Shown in pieces: positions 59,710 through 64,000 of a DNA stretch of 64,000 nucleotides. Source of the DNA: Rhizobiaceae bacterium MnEN-MB40S (GTDB taxonomy: Bacteria > Pseudomonadota > Alphaproteobacteria > Rhizobiales > Rhizobiaceae); NCBI GenBank assembly GCA_024343425.1, contig BRLC01000025.1:248001-312000 (forward strand). The letters are read 5' to 3'. Below the pieces are notes generated by a model, which saw only the letters and a program-made list of their open reading frames with translations, was not told the origin of the DNA and did no database searches. Numbering within the stretch: the first letter of the stretch is position 1; every line of letters starts with the position of its first letter. Position numbers and translations under genes: made by a program.

Positions 59710-59937
59710 ATGAAACCATTCCTCAAAAATCACAAAGACGGTTCGTTATGGGTCAAGGGCCAAACTGTGGATGAAATACCGACTGGATATTGGCAATGGT
59801 TCCGAAAGGACGGCACGATATTGCGCTCCGGATATTTCGAGAAGGGCGAACAGGCCGGCGACTGGACAACCTATGACAAGAATGGCGACGTCTACAAAGT
59901 GACTACAATAAAACCGAAAGAGCCTAGTCGACCCTGA
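59710..59937 (+). CDS. Small MORN/YwqK-like protein
   Basis: This 75-residue protein has two related units, GYWQWFRKDGTILRSGYFEKG and GDWTTYDKNGDVYKVT, the pattern of YwqK-type MORN variant repeats (G-W-x-x-Y/F-x-x-x-G). Such units occur alone or as the antitoxin-like part of larger systems; no toxin is evident here. It begins 12 bases after the hydrolase stop, so it is likely translated from the same message. Its last 14 bases overlap the convergent gor gene. The repeats make a real gene likely. Confidence 0.8.
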   Translation: MKPFLKNHKDGSLWVKGQTVDEIPTGYWQWFRKDGTILRSGYFEKGEQAGDWTTYDKNGDVYKVTTIKPKEPSRP

Positions 59938-61315
59938 CGCCGTCCTTGATCCGGTAGGTCGGGCTGTACATGGTGACGAGTTCTTCCGCGGCAGTGGGGT
60001 GGACGGCCATTGTGCGATCGAAATCTTCCTTGCTGCAGCCCGCCTTGATCGGGATCGCGAGCAATTGCGCCATCTCGCCGGCGTCGGGTCCGAGAATATG
60101 GGCGCCGACGACCTTTCGGTTCTGACCATAGACCACCAGCTTCATGACCATCTTCTCCTGACGGCCCGACAGGGTATGTTTCATCGGGCGGAAGACAGCG
60201 CGATAGATTTCGACGTCGCCAAGCTTCTCAGTCGCCTCGTCCTCGGTCAGTCCGACCGTGCCGATCTCCGGCTGGGAAAAGACCGCCGTTGCAATCGTAT
60301 CGTGATCCGGCCGGGTGGGATTGTTCCGGAACAGCGTCTCGATCACGCACATGGATTCGTGGATGGCGACAGGCGTCAGCTGAACCCGGTCGGTCACATC
60401 GCCGACGGCGAAGATGTGATCGACATTCGTGCGCATATATTCGTCGACGATAATCGCGCCCTTGTCGTCTGTCGCAACGCCCGCTGCTTCGAGGCCAAGA
60501 CCGTCCGTATTTGGCGTGCGCCCGAGCGCCAGCATGACCTCGTCGACCTTCAGGTTGCGATCGCCAGAGGTGATCACGTCAAGCCGCTCGTCGGCGGAGC
60601 GCGTAATACGGTCGATCACCTCTCCGCAGAGGATGCGGATACCCTTTTCCTCCATGGTGGCGTGCAGCGTGCGGCGCATGTCCATGTCGAAATTCTTCAG
60701 GATTTCCCGACCGCGATAGATAAGCGTCGTCTCGACGCCGAGACCGTGGAAGATGTTCGCGAACTCCACCGCTATGTAACCGCCGCCGGCGATCAGAATG
60801 GACTTCGGTAGGCGCTCAAGATGGAAGGCCTCGTTGGAGGTGATCGCCAGTTCTCCGCCGTCGATCGCGTGACTGTCGTCTGGACGCCCGCCCGTCGCCA
60901 GGAGAATTTTTTCTGCGGTTACGGTCTTGCCGCTCGAGACGATGCGGATTCGGTGGTCGTCGACCAGTTCGGCGCGACTGTCGAAGATTTCGGCGCCGGC
61001 GTTGCTGAGGCCCTTGCGGTAGGCCGCTTCGAGGCGGGCAATTTCCCTGTCCTTGTTGGCGACCAGTTCTTTCCAGTCGAAGCGTGTCTCGCCAACGGTC
61101 CAGCCATAACCATGCGCGTCCTCGAAATGTTCAATGAACTGGGACGCGTAGACAAAGAGTTTCTTTGGAACGCAGCCGCGGATCACACAGGTTCCGCCGT
61201 AGCGAAACTCTTCCGCGACGCCGACTTTCTTGCCCATCGACGCGGCAAGCCTTGCGGCCCTGACGCCGCCCGAGCCGCCCCCGATCACGAAGAAATCATA
61301 ATCGTAGTCAGACAT
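59924..61315 (-). CDS. gor: Glutathione-disulfide reductase
   Basis: This 463-residue flavoenzyme reduces oxidised glutathione with NADPH. The FAD motif is VIGGGSGGVRAARLA, the redox disulfide is GGTCVIRGCVPKKLF, the NAD(P) motif is ILIAGGGYIAVEFANIF, and the C-terminal dimer interface has the catalytic histidine in TMAVHPTAAEELVTMY. Tyr-Arg-Gly-Arg after the nucleotide motif (LIYRGREILK) fits NADPH use. It lies downstream of rpiA and the DUF2059 gene, a common rhizobial order, with a hairpin between. Confidence 0.97.
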   Translation of the reverse strand: MSDYDYDFFVIGGGSGGVRAARLAASMGKKVGVAEEFRYGGTCVIRGCVPKKLFVYASQFIEHFEDAHGYGWTVGETRFDWKELVANKDREIARLEAAYRKGLSNAGAEIFDSRAELVDDHRIRIVSSGKTVTAEKILLATGGRPDDSHAIDGGELAITSNEAFHLERLPKSILIAGGGYIAVEFANIFHGLGVETTLIYRGREILKNFDMDMRRTLHATMEEKGIRILCGEVIDRITRSADERLDVITSGDRNLKVDEVMLALGRTPNTDGLGLEAAGVATDDKGAIIVDEYMRTNVDHIFAVGDVTDRVQLTPVAIHESMCVIETLFRNNPTRPDHDTIATAVFSQPEIGTVGLTEDEATEKLGDVEIYRAVFRPMKHTLSGRQEKMVMKLVVYGQNRKVVGAHILGPDAGEMAQLLAIPIKAGCSKEDFDRTMAVHPTAAEELVTMYSPTYRIKDGVRVD

Positions 61316-61349
61316 GGTTCACATTCCTGTCGATAGGTAAAACGCGCTC

Positions 61350-61383
61350 AAGCGGCGGGGCGTCAAGACGCCCGACACCGCTT
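61350..61383 (-). terminator. Possible terminator after the DUF2059 gene
   Basis: GGGCGT/ACGCCC (61358-61363 and 61368-61373) inside an outer AAGCGG/CCGCTT (61350-61355 and 61378-61383) makes a two-part hairpin. The following minus-strand bases (GAGCGCGTTTTACC) hold a TTTT seven bases on. It may only reduce read-through into gor. Confidence 0.4.
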
Positions 61384-61424
61384 GCTTTTCAATGAAGCAG
61401 AGACCGCAGAAAACCGGAAGACTA

Positions 61425-61988
61425 TCAGTTTCCGTCGGAGCCGCCTTCCGTTTCGGGCGTCTGCGCGGACGGAGCCTCGCCGAGACGAGCGCGCAAGGTC
61501 TCTTCGGTCTGGATCGTCAGATCGCGGGAAATGCCATTGGACCAGACTTCCGCCGCACGCAGCAATTCGCGGGTGACCAGGGGTCCGGTTTCCAGCAACT
61601 GCTGACCGGCCGGGCTCTGATAGAATTGCGTGATCGCGTTCAGATCCTCGATCGAGAAATTCTTCGCGTAAATGGAAGCCGCTTCCCTCTCGAGGTCGGC
61701 GCGGCGACCAACCATGCTGATCGCGGTCTCATCGACTGTCGCCGCGATGATGTCCTGCATGTTGGGCGCAGTCTGGATCAGGCTCGCCTTGAGGCCCTGG
61801 GCCGCATTGGGAAGGATCGCGTCGAACTGCTGCGTCGCGCCGAGCGCCCTGATCGCCTGACGGGCGGCGGCGATGTGCTCTGCAGAAGGTTCCTGCGCGA
61901 AGGCTGGCGCGGCCATGCCCAGCGCCATGGCCCCGCAAAGGGCGAATCTCAGTTGGCGAATTCCCGTAGCCTTGTTCATTGTGTTCAT
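61425..61988 (-). CDS. DUF2059 exported protein
   Basis: This 187-residue protein has a signal peptide (RQLRFALCGAMALGMAAPAFA, cleavage after AFA). An all-helical mature part carries the DUF2059 pattern: AARQAIRALGATQQFDAILP, and the FSIEDLNAITQFYQSPAGQQ motif near residue 125 (FYxSPxGQ), which is the family's hallmark. Function unknown. AGGAG lies directly ahead of the start at 61988, perhaps better spaced for the ATG three codons in. It lies 14 bases after rpiA on the same strand. Confidence 0.92.
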   Translation of the reverse strand: MNTMNKATGIRQLRFALCGAMALGMAAPAFAQEPSAEHIAAARQAIRALGATQQFDAILPNAAQGLKASLIQTAPNMQDIIAATVDETAISMVGRRADLEREAASIYAKNFSIEDLNAITQFYQSPAGQQLLETGPLVTRELLRAAEVWSNGISRDLTIQTEETLRARLGEAPSAQTPETEGGSDGN

Positions 61989-62002
61989 AACTCCTGATCT
62001 CT

Positions 62003-62695
62003 TTAGGCAGTCAAAGTCCGCACGCCGGACGAACCGGCAATAATGGCAGCGGACGCGATATTGAGAAACAATCCGTGCTCGACGACACCCGGAATGGCGT
62101 TCAAGGACTCAGAAAGGGCTTCTGCATCCGGAATACGGCCAAATGATGCATCGAGTATATAGTGTCCACCGTCCGTTTCGAACGGTCCGTCCCGGTCCTG
62201 GCGAAGCGCGATCTCGCCCGTCAGGCCAAGCTTTTCTGCCGCGTTGGCGATCGCATTGCGCGTGGCTTCGAGCCCGAACGGCATCGCTTCGATTGGAAGC
62301 GGAAAAGCGCCGAGGGTTTCGACCTGTTTGCTTTCGTCTGCTATGACGATCATCTTGCCGGACGCGCACGCCACGATCTTTTCCCGCAGCAAGGCCCCTC
62401 CTCCGCCCTTGATCAATCGCAGATCGCCATCGACTTCGTCGGTTCCGTCTATGGTCAGATCGAGCTCCGGCATTTCGTCGAGCGAATAAAGCGGAATGCC
62501 AAGTTGAACGCACAGATGGGCGGTTTTTTCGGACGTCGGGACGCCCTTCACTTGAAACCCGCCATCGACCTTTTCAGCAAGAAGATTGACGAATTCCTCG
62601 GCCGTAGAACCTGTTCCGATGCCGAGCCGCATGCCGTCCTCGACATAGCTCAGCGCGACCTTCGCCGCCTCGATTTTCAGCGCGCGCGCATCCAT
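62003..62695 (-). CDS. rpiA: Ribose-5-phosphate isomerase A
   Basis: This 230-residue enzyme interconverts ribose 5-phosphate and ribulose 5-phosphate. Key parts are [14 protein letters not shown] (phosphate loop), [31 protein letters not shown] with the catalytic glutamate and aspartates, and [13 protein letters not shown]. The ATG at 62695 has AGGGGAG ten bases ahead; the open frame to 62872 would run into the gph promoter. It begins the rpiA-DUF2059-gor set and is divergent from gph. Confidence 0.97.
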   Translation of the reverse strand: MDARALKIEAAKVALSYVEDGMRLGIGTGSTAEEFVNLLAEKVDGGFQVKGVPTSEKTAHLCVQLGIPLYSLDEMPELDLTIDGTDEVDGDLRLIKGGGGALLREKIVACASGKMIVIADESKQVETLGAFPLPIEAMPFGLEATRNAIANAAEKLGLTGEIALRQDRDGPFETDGGHYILDASFGRIPDAEALSESLNAIPGVVEHGLFLNIASAAIIAGSSGVRTLTA

Positions 62696-62871
62696 GCGCC
62701 ATCCGCTCCCCTTCATTGACCGTGACGGGCTGTTAGCACGTCGCAGACGACAAGCAAAGACGTTATACGGACTGAGCCGTCGAGTTGGATGAAATGACAG
62801 GCGGGAGGCCTTGCCTTCGCAGCCGACCTGCCGTAACCAACCACCCATCCCTGCCCAAACCGGAAACTCCA

Positions 62872-63567
62872 ATGACGCAGCCCCTAGTCATCTTCGATCT
62901 GGATGGCACTCTCATCCACACGGCCCCGGATCTGATGGCCAGTCTCAATCATGCGATCGAACCGGCCGACGTTGAACCCGTGCACTATGACGATATGAGC
63001 TTTCTCGTCGGCCGCGGCGCCAGGGTGATGATCCAGCGGGCCCTCGAAATGCGGGAAAGTTCGGTGTCCGCAGAGGAATTCGAAACGCTGTTCGACCGTT
63101 TTCTGGCGTTCTATGCGGAATCGATGCCGGGTGAGTCTGCTCTCTATCCTGGCCTCGACGCCGCAATGTCCCGATTGAGCGAAGCGGGTATGCCAATGGC
63201 GATCTGCACCAACAAACTGGAACATCTGGCAGTGCGGCTGATCGAATGTCTTGGGCTCACGAGTAGTTTCGTGACGATTCTCGGCGGCGACAGCATCGCC
63301 GTTCGCAAACCCGATCCGGAACATATTCTGGAAACGATCCGCAGATCCGGCGCCCAAAAAGCCGTGATGATCGGAGATTCATCGAATGATATCGTCGCCG
63401 CGCGCGAAGCCCGCGTTCCTTCGATCGCGGTGACGTTCGGATATACCGACATACCGGTCGAGCAATTGGGCGCTGATCATATCATCGACCATTTCAATCT
63501 GCTGACGCCGGAACTGGTCAACAGGCTCGTTGACGCAGCGGAAACGAAAGACGCCCTGAGCGCCTGA
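62872..63567 (+). CDS. gph: Phosphoglycolate phosphatase-like HAD hydrolase
   Basis: This 231-residue HAD-family phosphatase has motif [15 protein letters not shown] at the very start, motif [11 protein letters not shown] (about 105), motif III Lys in VRKPDPEH (about 145) and motif [17 protein letters not shown] (about 168). The length and four-helix cap match Gph, which clears 2-phosphoglycolate from DNA repair or photorespiration-like reactions. The ATG at 62872 has GGAAAC seven bases ahead. It is divergent from rpiA, a frequent rhizobial pair. Confidence 0.93.
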   Translation: MTQPLVIFDLDGTLIHTAPDLMASLNHAIEPADVEPVHYDDMSFLVGRGARVMIQRALEMRESSVSAEEFETLFDRFLAFYAESMPGESALYPGLDAAMSRLSEAGMPMAICTNKLEHLAVRLIECLGLTSSFVTILGGDSIAVRKPDPEHILETIRRSGAQKAVMIGDSSNDIVAAREARVPSIAVTFGYTDIPVEQLGADHIIDHFNLLTPELVNRLVDAAETKDALSA

Positions 63568-63840
63568 ACGGAGGCCACCAGGCGCGGCCGTCGATCAGGC
63601 AAAAAACATACAGACCTTTCCTTCTGCGCCAGACCGCCCATATAAGTCGTCAGGCTGCGTCACCGGCCGTGCAAATGGATGCGCCTGCATCCTGCGTTGT
63701 AAAAATCTGAAAACTGGACTAGTAATTTCACAATTTCAGCCATGCGGCCGCTCCGCAAAGGTAGCGTGTCGCGTCCGGCTTTCCGCATCGCAGCCATCCA
63801 TTCGTCTCGATTAAACAATTACATTGAGAGAACGCTATTC

Positions 63841-64000
63841 ATGACTGTCAAACCAGAAATCAAAACCTCGGAAACGTCCAAAATCACATCCACGACACGC
63901 GGAAGCGCCGTAAGATCCATTCGCGAGTCCTTCGGCTACAGCCTTGATGATCTGGCGGTGACCTGTGGTCTGACAACCAGCGACATTGCAAAAATTGAAA
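63841..64000 (+). CDS. Helix-turn-helix (XRE-like) protein, 5' part only
   Basis: The first 53 codons are visible before the window ends. After a Thr/Lys-rich leader the sequence AVRSIRESFGYSLDDLAVTC then GLTTSDIAKIE is a helix-turn-helix of the XRE type. GAGAGAACG lies about eight bases ahead of the ATG. The 273-base gap before it (63568-63840) holds a small GGATGC hairpin at 63677-63692 and no gene. What the rest of the protein is cannot be said. Confidence 0.75.
   Translation, partial: MTVKPEIKTSETSKITSTTRGSAVRSIRESFGYSLDDLAVTCGLTTSDIAKIE

Overview
The window reads as chromosomal core DNA of an alphaproteobacterium, most likely a member of the Hyphomicrobiales (Rhizobiaceae/Phyllobacteriaceae-like). 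The evidence is the high GC, the CckA hybrid kinase, a DksA-type protein without zinc-finger cysteines, a class II DAHP synthase, the recA-alaS-icd and purL-bolA-grxD groupings, and a very large membrane-anchored coiled-coil protein resembling the growth pole ring proteins of polar-growing rhizobia. I see no rRNA, tRNA, IS element, prophage, plasmid function or CRISPR array.

Layout: 1-3.8 kb holds the 3' part of purL, bolA, a small exported four-Cys protein, monothiol grxD and ytoQ. 3.9-10.4 kb holds an MFS transporter and, on the minus strand, ttcA with an inositol-monophosphatase-family gene, rpsD, and an overlapping hydrolase-trmJ-murI unit. 10.6-18.2 kb holds icd, alaS and recA, with a lower-GC 677-codon gene for an unknown secreted protein and a repeat-bearing gap between icd and alaS. 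18.5-30.9 kb holds a nitrilase-family amidase, a pseudouridine kinase/glycosidase pair, an OmpA-like lipoprotein, cckA, a FliO-like membrane protein, dksA, a SixA-like phosphatase, the ycjX-ycjF pair and an exported unknown. 31-33.7 kb is a minus-strand folate run (folP-folB-folK) behind a 2Fe-2S ferredoxin and an Hpt-domain protein.

34.1-39.9 kb is the 1,923-codon coiled-coil gene. 40-44.1 kb is an MCE/Mla-type lipid ABC transporter operon (mlaE with an N-terminal STAS region, mlaF, mlaD and an auxiliary lipoprotein). 44.2-54.7 kb holds an LpxH-like metallophosphatase, an atypical SDR, NADP malic enzyme with a phosphotransacetylase-like C-terminus, a DUF2865 protein whose 3' end overlaps gltX by 83 bp, a second MFS gene, a TauE/SafE permease and glutamine-dependent NAD synthetase. 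54.7-64 kb holds a hemerythrin protein coupled to dgkA, a GFA-family protein, aroG, a gamma-glutamylcyclotransferase-like gene divergent from an alpha/beta hydrolase and a 75-codon gene, gor, a DUF2059 protein, rpiA, gph, and the start of a helix-turn-helix gene cut by the window end.

Most genes are housekeeping: purine, folate, NAD and aromatic synthesis; RNA modification; envelope lipid transport; redox. Many are translationally coupled by overlaps of 1-14 bases. The best candidates for new biology are the coiled-coil gene with its 33-residue (99-bp) repeats and an intrinsic terminator in its upstream gap that has no gene in front of it; the lower-GC gene and triplicated 17-mer between icd and alaS; and a MerR-type promoter geometry ahead of the hydrolase/75-codon gene pair. 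All functional calls come from reading motifs and neighbourhoods; no database search was run.
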